Positions 1 through 10,904 are shown, numbered from the stretch's first letter. The stretch: 64,000 nt of DNA from Atopsyche davidsoni (GCA_022113835.1 JAILWY010000007.1:12563001-12627000); one strand, 5' to 3'. Notes: generated from the letters alone by a model not told the origin. Made by a program: numbers and translations.

Positions 1-205
1 GGGTTGTGCTCTGGAAATACCTTGTCGAGGTAGGAGGCTCCTGCTATTGTTTCTATACGATCTAAAAGGATTATATAATAATGCTATTGGGCAGCAACAA
101 TACGCAGACTTTTCCTTCCAATATAAAACTACGGTGTAGAAAGACCCGGGGACTCACTACACTATTTTCCCTTAGAAAACCATGAACACAGGCTCAACAT
201 GAGGA
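1..205 (+). mobile_element. LINE-associated dispersed repeat, 3' part (copy 1)
   Basis: This segment closely matches three other places in the window (about 9830-10010, 40880-41060 and 45700-45930). All share blocks such as cttgtcgaggtaggaggctc, a run around tatataataatgctattggg, and aaaaccatgaacac. At two of the other copies the block lies next to decayed reverse-transcriptase C-terminal coding sequence, so it is probably the 3' region of a non-LTR retrotransposon. No open frame survives here, and the copy is cut by the window edge. Confidence 0.55.
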
Positions 206-2487
206 AAAGCACATGACGAACACGAAGATTAATAAAAAGCCATGGATGCAAAAAATATTTCTGTTCTTCTTCTGTGTTCACGCGTATAACGATGCAATCA
301 CAGTTTTATTTTTAAATGTAATAAAGCGGCGACCACACCTTCAAAAAACTCATTTATATTAATTGCTTACCCGGCGCGTTGGCAAACCACAGCCATGACA
401 CGTGGCAGATCTGTCACACTGGCTGTCGGTAACAATTTCTTTAGTAACGCCGTTGTTTTTGCATGCATTGTTTAACATATTCTCTGTCATTAATATAACA
501 AAATAACTGTCGACTGCTTTTATGTTAACCGGGGCAACTGTATATTATTACCACAAGTGCGTTAGCTTACTTGAGTTGACGATACGTTGCTACGCCTAGA
601 ATAAGTTGTTACCATTTTAAAATAGAGCATTTTTTATTACACGACTAAGTGATATATATTCTTATATATACATGCAATTTACTATTATTATCATATCACG
701 TCAAGATTACCTGCTTGATATCCATTTTAGATAATGATTTTATTTTAAACGTAAGCAGTTTTTCGTGATGTGTTGAGTCGAGCTGGGATTGAATTCAAGC
801 ATCCTTTTTGTGAAAATAAAACCAAATCAGCGAATCAAATTTAATTGATACAGAGTATGATTCGAATACAAGTTTCATGATAAGGTTTGATGAAAACGTT
901 TTATAGAAATGAATGAATCCACCTCGATGTAATCTGTACGGTAAGTTTAGTAACTTCCGATGTGCGAGGCCGAGGAAGCGAGCGTTCGGCACCAAATAGG
1001 CTGCGTCTTATCCTTTGAAGATCTCCTTAATGCATCCCAGCTGCAAACTGAACACAAATTGCACAAACAGCAGCAAAGGCAGTCGCAGTTAAGACTTGCT
1101 TCTTATTCACAGTCGTTTACTTAACATAAATACACAATATATATACACACACACATATGTACGTTTTTCTTCATGAATTGCATCATATATCAATATCTCT
1201 TTAAATAAAATATTTTTGCTTTAGATAATGTCCTGAATTTTAAAAAAGGTTAGTTTTTAATCGTTTTTGTGAGGTGCAATGTGTATTGTGTACTCAAAGT
1301 ATTTAAGATATTACGTTTGAAATCCTATAACTTATCTACATCATAAATTGATACTTATCTCATCGGAGTTGCACAACAAAACAATGGTTTTTTTCCGAAA
1401 TAATATTGGAGGTTGCATCATTCAAATTTTGTCTATAGTATCGCAAAGTAATCGCTGATTTTACCAAAATTGCTCAATTTCTCAATTCAAATAGAAAAAA
1501 AACTGTAAATCGGAGAGTAACGTGTAAAAATTATATTCTATTGCTAAATCGTAAATGAGAATTCTAACTTCAGTTCAATGCGTATCGAGTTCAGAATATT
1601 AAGATATTAAATTTTATCACAGATTTGTTTGAGAATCCTATCACCCGTAAACCGTCACCTGTTGTGAAATTTTAATACTTCTAACAAAACTTTGATTTGT
1701 TTAATAAAAATCATCTTTTTTTCATAAAACATTACAGTGGTTTTAAACAGAGCTATGTGTCATGCAAAAGCTTGTCGTCGTCTAATGTTTTTATAATAAC
1801 TTTCAATAGCTTTTTACCTTTAAAATATATGTAGATATAACGAAAATTTTATTTTGATGAGTAATGCTACACCTGTATATACAGCATTGATGATTCTGGC
1901 AGTTCTGTGAAGTATATGCCAAGTCTGGGGATTCACTTCAGAATGAGTCGTTATGAGCGTTCGCCTCAGATGCTATCTCGACCATAAGCCATGGAGTGAT
2001 TACAAATTAGAAGCGCTCACAAATCTGGATTTACGGGTAATTAGACGATGCTATCATAATCCAGACTGGTCTTTAGTGTTGGGGATTATGCCGAGGCTCT
2101 TTTCAAATAATCTAGGTTGTCCTGAATAAAACGCTTTATTTAATGCGTAAAGCATTCCGTGTTTCAGACTAACGCTGAAATTCAAAGCACTGAAGTTTTT
2201 TTTTTTTAATTATTCGTGCATTTCAATAGTTATATATGGTACTTACTGTATTTTAGACTAGATAAAGAAAAAAGGTAGATCATTTAATATAAAGTCGTTC
2301 ACTAACGCATATCTACATTATTTTTTTGTAGTTTTATGTTGAAGATTGAAAAAACATGCAATACTTTAATTTATACAAAGTTAATCAAAGCTATTTCAAA
2401 ATATTATATTATAAGAAAACGTGAACTATTTTTAATTTAATTTAACTGTTGCTAAAATTTTCTAGAAGATATTTGTATTTTTCAACT
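206..2487. other. AT-rich non-coding sequence
   Basis: No convincing coding exon, RNA gene or repeat boundary is visible. The only notable open frame is a 66-codon minus-strand stretch at 795-995, which has no recognisable motif. Confidence 0.5.
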
Positions 2488-2492
2488 CCCAC

Positions 2493-3589
2493 TGTTACCA
2501 ACGCGACCATAAAAATAATCTTTATTTTCTTAGATTTAAGTGACTTTAAATTTGAAGTAGATTTATGCCACAAGGGTGGAATTTTAGTTTTTTTACGATG
2601 ATTTTTTGTGCTTTGAATGGTGAGAACACACCAGCATAGGCGATCGGGGTATAATCCTCGGTCACGGTGAAAATCCTAATATTCTTTTATTACAAACATA
2701 TGTGTTTAGCGACCAAGTTTAAATTAACTTAAGGTTTGTAGGCATACGGTTTCCTATAAAATTAAGATTTATTTGACATTTGGTATTAAGTTACCTATTC
2801 ATATAGAGAAATAATTCCTAAAATCTATCCTTCCCACGGATATTTTATATTTTATTTTAAGCCTTGCATATGGCCAAATACTATACGTCTTTGTGTTTAA
2901 ATACCGACCTCGTTAATTTGGAATAACCAAGGAACCGAAGTTTATATTTATGACGGTCTGGATACGGTCAATTGATATTTTGGTTGATTGGTAAATTTAA
3001 TATGTTTGCAGCGTGTGAGCTTGTAAACTTGGTTTCTTTGTTCTTAAACCGTATAAAGACCAGTGAGAGCCCCCAAAGGGCTAGTGTTCAATATGTCTTC
3101 ATGGGGTTACGATGCCCGTAAGATGACGCTCCGGTAAAAACGCGAATTCCGTTCCGCCGTTAGGTTCGGTCAGGTTACGAAATGTTCGTACCTGCCGTAA
3201 TTAAAGTAGAGATCTTACAAATCTCAGTGAATATACCGCCGCGAGTTCGGAAGTATATTGTGACGTTCGTAGTCACCAGTAAAGAAGTTCGCGATCAAAG
3301 CGAAAGTGTTAAGTTACCGACCCCTGTTGTCGGTTCAAAGTGAAAGTCTTTTAAATAAGTGTCTTATAAAAGTGTTAAATGTAACATGTCTGGAAATCAT
3401 ATATTATAACAAAGTTTGTAATAAATGTTTGAATAAAAGTTTACACGAAAGAAGTGTTTAAATCTACCCTACTATACAGTCCACTAAGTATTCACGAACT
3501 TTGGGGAAATCGTGAAGTCAATCGAAGAAATTGAATGTCTACCGGAAGTCTCGAAAGCGAGAACTATACCTGGTAGGCAATCCTCAACA
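2493..3589 (+). repeat. 5' LTR
   Basis: 1,097 bp, flanked on the left by CCCAC. It starts TG and ends CA. A TATAAA lies at 3052-3057 and AATAAA signals at 3420-3425 and 3432-3437, which gives a plausible U3-R-U5 order with a transcription start near 3080. The same sequence recurs at 7225-8321. Confidence 0.95.
3052..3057 (+). promoter_or_regulatory. Probable TATA box of the 5' LTR
   Basis: TATAAA sits in the context accgtataaagaccag, about 560 bp into the LTR. It would drive the genomic and gag RNA. The identical copy in the 3' LTR is at 7784-7789. Assigned from motif and position only. Confidence 0.5.
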
Positions 3590-3613
3590 TGGTCCTTCGA
3601 ACCGGATTTGAAC
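3590..3613 (+). other. Primer-binding site, tRNA-Tyr type
   Basis: The bases right after the 5' LTR begin TGGTCCTTCGAACCGGAT. Their complement reads as the 3' end of insect tRNA-Tyr including the added CCA, with about one mismatch over 24 nt to the tRNA-Tyr sequence as I know it. Position zero after the LTR is where an LTR retrotransposon's minus-strand primer binds. Confidence 0.8.
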
Positions 3614-3680
3614 TAGAATCATGGATCTTTGGAAATAAATCGGAAACCAGGATCAGAAACAGTGATCCTCTGAAGCCAAA

Positions 3681-6263
3681 ATGTCAGTGCAAAATGAATT
3701 AAACGCACTCGTAGAAATGGTATACAAAATGTTACCACCAGCGTCAGAACAAATACCTGTCGACTGGAATTTACCAACATTCAGTGGGATAAGCTCAGAA
3801 TGGTTGGCCTTTAAGGCAGCCTATCTAGAAACAACGGAGTTATATAAATTTTCTCCACGCGAGAATACTTCTCGACTACGGACGTGTCTAAAAGGAGCAG
3901 CCAGGGACTCAGTTATGGGCCTTTTGTCTGCTTGCTGTGATCCGTCAATAATACTGAAAACGCTTGAGCGTAGATTTGGAAATCCACACATGATAGTGGC
4001 AGACCAAATAGAAAAAATAAGAAGAATGCCTAGAATGATTACTGGCAACGCAGAAGAAGTAACGATATTTTCATGTGCCATTAGCAACTGCGTGGCTACA
4101 TTACAACAGTTAAAATTGAAAGGACACATCTATAATCCAGATCTGATCTATTCGATATTAGAAAAACTGACCGCAGTGCAGCGGGGGAAGTGGCTGGACT
4201 TTGCCACTGATAACAATGCTGATGAACCTGACATGATATTATTATCAAAATTCCTTGAAGATGAAGCCGACAAAGCTTGTCGATTCGGCTTAAATGTAAG
4301 CCAAACAAACAGATCGCATCCCGCACCGTTACCAAATGACCATAGGAATTTTACCCGCCCTATGCCACACATGGTACATACAGCTGACGCATCAGGTATA
4401 AAAGCAAATACTCAAGAGGGTCGTAAATTATCGGCCAATACTCAAGAAAGGACAAAAGACTCGGCGCGTGCCACAGACCAACAAAAAATGAGAGCCGACA
4501 TAACGGCTATCTGTGTATACTGCAAACTCACAGATCATAACATTATTAAGTGCGACAACTTTCTACAAAAGTCGACTTATGACCGTAATAGATGGGCCCG
4601 CAAGGAGCACGTTTGCCTTTGCTGCTTGAAAAAAGGCCACAGCTGTAATCAATGTGAAAAACCGCCCTGCGGGATAAACAGTTGTAAGCTACCGCACAAC
4701 CGCTTACTTCATATGGAATATACAGAAAAAATACGGCAACCAAAGTCAACACTTCTCGAAGCAGAGCTTGAAGAATTACAAACTGAAAGCGCTGTTCGAG
4801 AAAATGTAAACATAGACATCTCGACACCCGAGGAGCTGCACCCTCACGTAAACGGGTTGTCGAGTGAAATTGCGGAGAGCCAGTCTCCGCCCAAGCCGCT
4901 GCTAGATAAGCAAGCGGTCCGAAGCGACCCGGCGCCGTCCAAACCTGTGCGCCGCGACGTCGCCCCAAATGAAATCTCGACAGTCGAGGAGTTGCCGCTG
5001 ATGCCGCATCCTCACGAAAATGGGTTGTCGAGTGAAATAGCGGAATGCATAAAGATTCCGCCCAAGCCTTTGCATGCTGTGCAAATGGCCCGAAGCGTCC
5101 TGACGCCGCACGAACTCGCGGGTCGGGGCGCCGCCACTGACGTCACGCCAGCTGAAGAGCCGCCGCCTGCACCTCTTCGGGCTGCGCTGGCAACCCTAAG
5201 CGTCCCGACGCCGCCAAAACTGGCGCGTCGAGACGCTCCCTCTGATGACGCCGCGCCAGTCGGAGAGCCGCCGAGTGCACCTCTTCGAGCTGCGCGGGCA
5301 ACCCGAGACGTCTCGACGCCGCCTCAACTGGCGGGTCGTGACGCTCCCACTGACGACGCCACCCCAGTCGAAGAGCCGCCGCCTGCACCTCTTCGGGCTG
5401 CGCTGGCAACCCTAAGCGTCCCGACGCCGCCCAAACTGGCGCGTCGAGACGCTCCCTCTGATGACGCCGCACCAGTCGGAGAGCCGCCGCCTGCACCTCT
5501 TCCGGCTGCGCGGGCAACCCGAGTCGTCTCGACGCCGCCCCAACTGGCGGGTCGAGAGGCTCCTCCTGACGACGCCACGCCAGTCGGAGAGCCGCCGCCT
5601 GCACCTCTTCGAGCTGCGCTGGCAACCCGAGACGTCCCGATGCCGCCCAAGCTGGCGGGTCGAGACGCTCCCACTGATGACATCTCTTCAGCTAAAATGT
5701 CACTACCCACGACACCGCCTAAAACAGCGCGACGTGAAATCACCATCGCAGAAATCTCGATGGCTGAAGAACCGCCCCCTGCGGTAATGCCATCGCTGTC
5801 ACCCATGCCACACTTCGCTGAAGTTGGCTGGTCGAGTGACCCCGCGGAATTTGCGACCGCACCACTGTATGCTATACAGCCGATTAAATGCGCCACGACG
5901 TCGCCTGAGTCAGCACGTCGTGTCAATGTTATAAATGAAAACTTGCCCGTGAAGGAGCCATCGCTGATGTCTCACGATCAAGAAACTGACGGGTCGAACT
6001 ACCCCATGAAAGGTGTAGATGTTTCGCCCACGTCAATGCAAGAATTGCAATTGCTCGTAAATGTTACGAGGCCGGACGAGATCGCGTATTATGATATCGC
6101 GTTCAAAGAAATGTCGATCGCTGAAGAACAGCCAGCAACGTTGATTCAAACGCCGCCGCCCAAGCCACAAGATAAGCCACCCCCAGAAACTAAGGGCGCC
6201 TACTGCACTGGAATTGGCTCTGAAAATAAATTGCGGAAAATACGAAGACCCGGTACAGGATAA
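3681..6263 (+). CDS. gag: BEL/Pao Gag with expanded Pro/Ala-rich repeat tail
   Basis: 860 aa, opening at ATG 3681 about 90 nt after the LTR. Residues about 25-195 match the DUF1759-type capsid region of BEL/Pao Gag (landmarks PTFSG, W, RLRTCLKG, LERRFG). Zinc-binding modules follow. One CCHC knuckle uses C278, C281, H286 and C291 (C-x2-C-x4-H-x4-C). A second starts near C312 with the same spacing and runs into a C-x4-C-x3-H-x4-H module, the usual BEL/Pao arrangement. The protein would assemble the particle and bind the element RNA. From about residue 370 on there is no enzymatic domain; a Pro/Ala/Glu-rich tail contains 36-residue tandem repeats (about 494-670). The frame stays open through the GC-rich repeats, which suggests the tail is translated. 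It ends at a stop with no following pol frame. Confidence 0.9.
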   Translation: MSVQNELNALVEMVYKMLPPASEQIPVDWNLPTFSGISSEWLAFKAAYLETTELYKFSPRENTSRLRTCLKGAARDSVMGLLSACCDPSIILKTLERRFGNPHMIVADQIEKIRRMPRMITGNAEEVTIFSCAISNCVATLQQLKLKGHIYNPDLIYSILEKLTAVQRGKWLDFATDNNADEPDMILLSKFLEDEADKACRFGLNVSQTNRSHPAPLPNDHRNFTRPMPHMVHTADASGIKANTQEGRKLSANTQERTKDSARATDQQKMRADITAICVYCKLTDHNIIKCDNFLQKSTYDRNRWARKEHVCLCCLKKGHSCNQCEKPPCGINSCKLPHNRLLHMEYTEKIRQPKSTLLEAELEELQTESAVRENVNIDISTPEELHPHVNGLSSEIAESQSPPKPLLDKQAVRSDPAPSKPVRRDVAPNEISTVEELPLMPHPHENGLSSEIAECIKIPPKPLHAVQMARSVLTPHELAGRGAATDVTPAEEPPPAPLRAALATLSVPTPPKLARRDAPSDDAAPVGEPPSAPLRAARATRDVSTPPQLAGRDAPTDDATPVEEPPPAPLRAALATLSVPTPPKLARRDAPSDDAAPVGEPPPAPLPAARATRVVSTPPQLAGREAPPDDATPVGEPPPAPLRAALATRDVPMPPKLAGRDAPTDDISSAKMSLPTTPPKTARREITIAEISMAEEPPPAVMPSLSPMPHFAEVGWSSDPAEFATAPLYAIQPIKCATTSPESARRVNVINENLPVKEPSLMSHDQETDGSNYPMKGVDVSPTSMQELQLLVNVTRPDEIAYYDIAFKEMSIAEEQPATLIQTPPPKPQDKPPPETKGAYCTGIGSENKLRKIRRPGTG
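5161..5690 (+). repeat. 108-bp (36-codon) tandem repeats inside gag
   Basis: Units start at 5161, 5269, 5377, 5485 and 5593 with an exact 108-bp period. The last unit is partial and fades after about 5690. Each encodes a PP-x-APL core, an AxATxxV segment, TPPxLA and a DAPxDD acidic end. Units 1 and 3 are near identical, and unit 2 resembles unit 4, so a 216-bp dimer was duplicated. More diverged relatives lie upstream from about 4830. The period keeps the reading frame. Confidence 0.92.
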
Positions 6264-7224
6264 TTGTACCACAACAAATTGTGCAAATTATGCCGACCTG
6301 CGATAAAGTAATTGCACAATAGAAACGCACTGCATCAGAAAAGGGAGATTAGAAAAATCTCACCTAAAGATTAAATAAACAAACCGAACAGCTGTGAGTT
6401 GAATAACCTTTCAAATATAAAAATCGGTCAAAGCCACCTCACACATATGGTTAAATAACCATGTCGAAATAACTTATGTCTCAGAAATGAACGAACTCAA
6501 TATGGGCTAGTATTGCACAAAGGCTCGCGAGTAAAGAAAAAGAAAAAAAGGTCAGTCGTAAAGATGACAAAAAAATCTATACGGGACAATTCACAGCTGA
6601 TACAGAGAGCCGAGTTTAGGGGCTGCATCCACGTCGATCTTTAGCGACCCCCCGCACCCCGCACGCAAGGAGTGCGACCCCAAATTTGAAATGCATCATT
6701 CGAGCAGCAGACGTCTCCCAGGGAAGATCTACGTATCCTCCGAACTGTCAAAGTGATTGACGTTAGCACACATATTCAATTTGTGTTTCTGCCAAGCATC
6801 CCGCTGTCGCAAGCTGCCTGCAGCCCGGCGCCCGCTAAAGCGCGCCCGGGCCCCACCGCCCTGCCACCTGAATCCAGCCGCCCTGCCGCCTAGGCCCTGC
6901 AGACCCAGGCCTTACCGCCTGGACCCCACCGCTCTGGGCCTCACTGTCCTGCCGCCCGGGCCTCTCCCTGAGGCCCGCCCACGCCTTGTAGCATGGGCCC
7001 TGCCGCCCTGGTGCTGCCGCCCTGGTGCCGCCGCCGCCCTAAAACCCGCCGCCCCAGACAAGTAGTCCGGGCCATGCTGCCTCGGACATACCGCTCGCCA
7101 GAGCGGAACAACAGAGAGCGTTCGATGGAATCGAACGTCGCTGACCATCAAATGAAGATCGGTTAATTTATAGTCTCGTTTTTACTTTAGATGGGGAAAA
7201 ATTAATTTTTTGCGAACGGGGGTA
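6264..7224 (+). other. 3' untranslated internal region of the LTR element, with GC-rich repeats and polypurine tract
   Basis: No pol-like coding sequence is present. From about 6815 to 7060 the DNA changes to a very C/G-rich, degenerate short repeat built on gccgccctg/ccgcctgg. The purine-rich stretch gcgaacggggg at 7211-7222 abuts the 3' LTR and is the likely polypurine tract for plus-strand priming. Confidence 0.6.
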
Positions 7225-8321
7225 TGTTACCAACGCGACCATAAAAATAATCTTTATTTTCTTAGATTTAAGTGACTTTAAATTTGAAGTAGATTTATGC
7301 CACAAGGGTGGAATTTTAGTTTTTTTACGATGATTTTTTGTGCTTTGAATGGTGAGAACACACCAGCATAGGCGATCGGGGTATAATCCTCGGTCACGGT
7401 GAAAATCCTAATATTCTTTTATTACAAACATATGTGTTTAGCGACCAAGTTTAAATTAACTTAAGGTTTGTAGGCATACGGTTTCCTATAAAATTAAGAT
7501 TTATTTGACATTTGGTATTAAGTTACCTATTCATATAGAGAAATAATTCCTAAAATCTATCCTTCCCACGGATATTTTATATTTTATTTTAAGCCTTGCA
7601 TATGGCCAAATACTATACGTCTTTGTGTTTAAATACCGACCTCGTTAATTTGGAATAACCAAGGAACCGAAGTTTATATTTATGACGGTCTGGATACGGT
7701 CAATTGATATTTTGGTTGATTGGTAAATTTAATATGTTTGCAGCGTGTGAGCTTGTAAACTTGGTTTCTTTGTTCTTAAACCGTATAAAGACCAGTGAGA
7801 GCCCCCAAAGGGCTAGTGTTCAATATGTCTTCATGGGGTTACGATGCCCGTAAGATGACGCTCCGGTAAAAACGCGAATTCCGTTCCGCCGTTAGGTTCG
7901 GTCAGGTTACGAAATGTTCGTACCTGCCGTAATTAAAGTAGAGATCTTACAAATCTCAGTGAATATACCGCCGCGAGTTCGGAAGTATATTGTGACGTTC
8001 GTAGTCACCAGTAAAGAAGTTCGCGATCAAAGCGAAAGTGTTAAGTTACCGACCCCTGTTGTCGGTTCAAAGTGAAAGTCTTTTAAATAAGTGTCTTATA
8101 AAAGTGTTAAATGTAACATGTCTGGAAATCATATATTATAACAAAGTTTGTAATAAATGTTTGAATAAAAGTTTACACGAAAGAAGTGTTTAAATCTACC
8201 CTACTATACAGTCCACTAAGTATTCACGAACTTTGGGGAAATCGTGAAGTCAATCGAAGAAATTGAATGTCTACCGGAAGTCTCGAAAGCGAGAACTATA
8301 CCTGGTAGGCAATCCTCAACA
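7225..8321 (+). repeat. 3' LTR
   Basis: 1,097 bp, with no difference from the 5' LTR found by eye; flanked on the right by CCCAC (8322-8326). AATAAA motifs at 8152-8157 and 8164-8169 would serve 3' end formation of the element RNA. Confidence 0.95.
8152..8169 (+). terminator. LTR polyadenylation signals
   Basis: Two AATAAA hexamers 12 bp apart lie in the 3' LTR, downstream of its TATA box. Their equivalents in the 5' LTR are at 3420-3437. Confidence 0.45.
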
Positions 8322-8326
8322 CCCAC

Positions 8327-9430
8327 AATTCATAAGACTTAACAATTTGTAAACAAATAATGCAAAAAACTATGTTGGGTAGAAACGTTGACGGGTTTTT
8401 TTGAAACTTTTGTGGTTCATCTACGAGTATCTAGAAATAGATAGACAGATGATATTTAATTGGATATTGGATATCATTCTCGTATACTTTGATTGATTCC
8501 TAGTCAGTACCTCATTACGTATTATGCATACAGTTTCTAAGTACCTACATTTTTTAATACACGATTTAACGTAAATATTTATAATGAGATATATTTCGGT
8601 GCGGGTTTTATTTCCCAACTGCACAAATTCAAACATGTACACTGAGTAATGATCCTGCGGTCATGGAGATAATTCATGTGGTTTTCCAGAAAATCGACTT
8701 TGCTTCTAATCACCAATCTCCAGTAAATTTTACAGTACTCAAGCACAAGAGACCCTCTGATTGCAAATAATGGTCGTTAAGAGTAATTTAACTATTAAAA
8801 AAACTTCCAAGTATCCAATTCTTACATCCAAGGAGGTTTCTACTTCTGAAAAACCAGATTAAATATTGTGTGGTTTTTGACAAACGTAAATGTATTTTTT
8901 TTATATAATTCATAGCTGCATTCTCAAAAACACCATTATATCATTGTTGCATAAAAATTGTTTTTTTTGGCTTAATATTTGTAATCTGAATAACTCGTAT
9001 TTGTACAATCACATGATGATTTATGAATGATATGAATGTGTGAATGAATTAGAAGACTTTATGGAAAATAGTAAGTATTTATAGAAAGTTGATTTAATAA
9101 AAAAATACTTATTAAGCTAGAATCTACCGTTTACACACAAGCGGTGTGATTTATTGCCTAACGTGTGGAAATGCTTAGACATCCGTCGGCTTTGACGACC
9201 GCATCCAGTTATGGGAGGAAACGCGAATGCAATATGCATTAGGTATGCATCGAATATCCCGGAAACTGCTGTCACTCCTCGTGTCCTACAATACCATGGT
9301 GAGTTACGAGCCTACTGAAGTATCAGTGGCGTAGGTTTACGCAAGATAAAAATGTGTTATTAACCCGTAATCAGTATTGAGTGCTTCTGGCACATTTACA
9401 TTCAACCGATTGACAACTTCAAAATCAACA
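8327..9430. other. Non-coding sequence between LTR element and LINE remnant
   Basis: AT-rich, with no exon or repeat boundary that I can support. A somewhat GC-richer patch at 9130-9330 has no recognised motif. Confidence 0.4.
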
Positions 9431-9439
9431 TTGACAACA

Positions 9440-10010
9440 AAGTAGTGGAGAGAGTGAAAAAATTTAAATACTTAGGCAGCAGGTTAAATGATGCACTATG
9501 AAGTACTATGCTCAAGAGACATAACACTGAAATTTCGCTGGAGATTCACCAAGTGTTATGTTTTCTTTATGGAGCTGAAGCCTGAACACTCAAGACAGCT
9601 ACAATGCAAAGAATAGAGGCGGTAGAAATGTGGCTATATAGGAGAATCCTTAAAGCTTAAGTTGATTTCAGCTGATGTACAGCTGATTGTCTTAGGAGGA
9701 AGGGGCTTGGAAGGAGGAAGTTTACATGGATGCGGAATTTGCGCCAGTGGAAGTGCGACTGAATTAGTGAGACTGGCTCAGGATAGAAATATGCTCGATG
9801 AAATGGTCACCAACAATATTAATATTACCGTGCTCTGGAAGTGCTTTGTCGAGGTAGGGGGTTCCTGGTAGTGTTTCTGTAGTCTGCTGCAGAAAAGAAT
9901 TATATAATAATACTATTGGGCATATAATGTAAAACAGCGGTGTAGAAGGACCCGGGGACCCACTACATTATTTCCTTCATAGAAAACCATGAACACTGAA
10001 TATATGCTCA
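9440..10010 (+). mobile_element. Decayed non-LTR retrotransposon 3' end
   Basis: Translating across several frames gives typical LINE post-palm and C-terminal motifs: VKKFKYLGSRLNDAL, then FLYGAEA-TLKTATMQRIE, EMWLYRRILK, GRRKFTWMRNLRQW and finally ELVRLAQDRNMLDEMV. Stops and frameshifts separate them, so it is a pseudogene. It runs into the dispersed 3' repeat block (about 9830-10010) also seen at 1-205. The clade (RTE-like or related) cannot be settled from these fragments. Confidence 0.75.
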
Positions 10011-10119
10011 GTGAAATGGTCTGCAATGTTTTACAAACATTTTTATTTAAAATTCATAAAAATATGTATAACAGCTAATCTTGGGTGAAAATATAAAAAG
10101 TCTACCCTATTTCCCATGG

Positions 10120-10345
10120 CATGCACTGCAGGGAACTGCATTCCTGGATGACGCTAAGCGGGCACCGAGCGCAGCGGCCGGGCGGCCCGTCAGTCGGCGA
10201 AACCGTTACCGCGACCGACGAGGCCGGCTCTTCCGACCAAACTCTCCACTTGTTGAGCATCCACGAGCTCCAGCCACCGAGGGGGCTCGTGGATGCTCAC
10301 CTCCATCACCTCCCTCCGCGTGCGTCAGCTCGGCGCGACACTGCC
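10120..10345. other. GC/CpG-rich island with a perfect 15-bp hairpin
   Basis: The base composition jumps to GC-rich in an AT-rich setting. TGAGCATCCACGAGC (10254-10268) is exactly inverted at 10285-10299 around a 16-bp loop. Two overlapping open frames here have no domain and look like side effects of the composition. It could be a regulatory element or a repeat fragment. Confidence 0.35.
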
Positions 10346-10500
10346 ATAGTAAACAAATTTACATACAAAGTACACCAATTCCCTACGCTTACACCGATGA
10401 CAGGTTTCTTAGAAAACCGTGTAAATCGAATCCGCACATTTTTATACGCAAAACCGCGTAAATCGAAAACAAGGTAAATACGATATAATAAAACTAAATC

Positions 10501-10690
10501 TTCTTCTTCTGGTGCCTCTCGAACATATCCATATCCTGGGCAAGTCTCACCAATTTACCTGCACTTCCGATCTCCAGTCACCGGCGTATATTCCGTATCC
10601 ACGTGAACTTTCTTCCTCCAATGCCTCTTTTTCTTTTGATTTATTTTCGTATTGAGGCGTTTGAAATGTGGTTGTTTAGGAGAATCCTTA
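10501..10690 (-). mobile_element. LINE C-terminal fragment (minus), abutting a plus-strand fragment
   Basis: The reverse complement of about 10501-10640 reads GGRKFTWIRNIRRW, then KLVRLAQDMDMFERHQKKK, the same C-terminal motif as in the 9.4-kb remnant. Immediately downstream, 10650-10690 on the plus strand reads IEAFEMWLFRRIL, so two fragments in opposite orientation meet here. Confidence 0.6.
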
Positions 10691-10904
10691 CGATACGTAT
10701 GTAAAAAAAAATAATTTATATTAATACGTTGATAAATTTATTTAAGCACCTGTATAATATTAAATTATGTCACCCCTCACTAAAGCCGCACTCTATAAAG
10801 GCATGCAGCTCTATAGATATTAAATATATGCATACGTGTATAATTTTATTTGATTGGTGTGTTTTATTAATTACTTTATTTTATGTAGTGGTCATATTTG
10901 ATTG

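Larger units (their letters stand above)
2493..8321 (+). mobile_element. Gag-only BEL/Pao LTR retrotransposon, complete and recent
   Basis: The element is 5,829 bp long with two 1,097-bp LTRs that look identical on line-by-line reading. Each LTR begins TGTTACC and ends CTCAACA. The 5-bp target duplication CCCAC lies at 2488-2492 and 8322-8326. A primer-binding site directly follows the 5' LTR and a purine-rich stretch precedes the 3' LTR. The internal region (3590-7224) has one long frame, a BEL/Pao-type Gag. There is no trace of protease, reverse transcriptase, RNase H or integrase, although a full BEL/Pao element needs several kb for these. Intact ends and identical LTRs mean the loss happened before this insertion, so the copy was probably mobilised in trans by a full-length relative. 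It is a non-autonomous family member, not a decayed relic. Confidence 0.93.

Noticed and set aside
4546..5926. Long antisense frames across the gag repeats (for example 5143-5625 and 5324-5926)
   Set aside because: They are shadows of the 108-bp in-frame repeat and have no domain of their own; the sense frame has clear Gag motifs.
6757..7151. Pro/Arg-rich open frames in the GC-rich cassette, both strands
   Set aside because: The short-repeat composition keeps all frames open; no start context or domain.
10081..10477. Two overlapping plus-strand frames of about 120 codons
   Set aside because: Due to a GC-rich patch; they overlap each other in different frames and show no domain.
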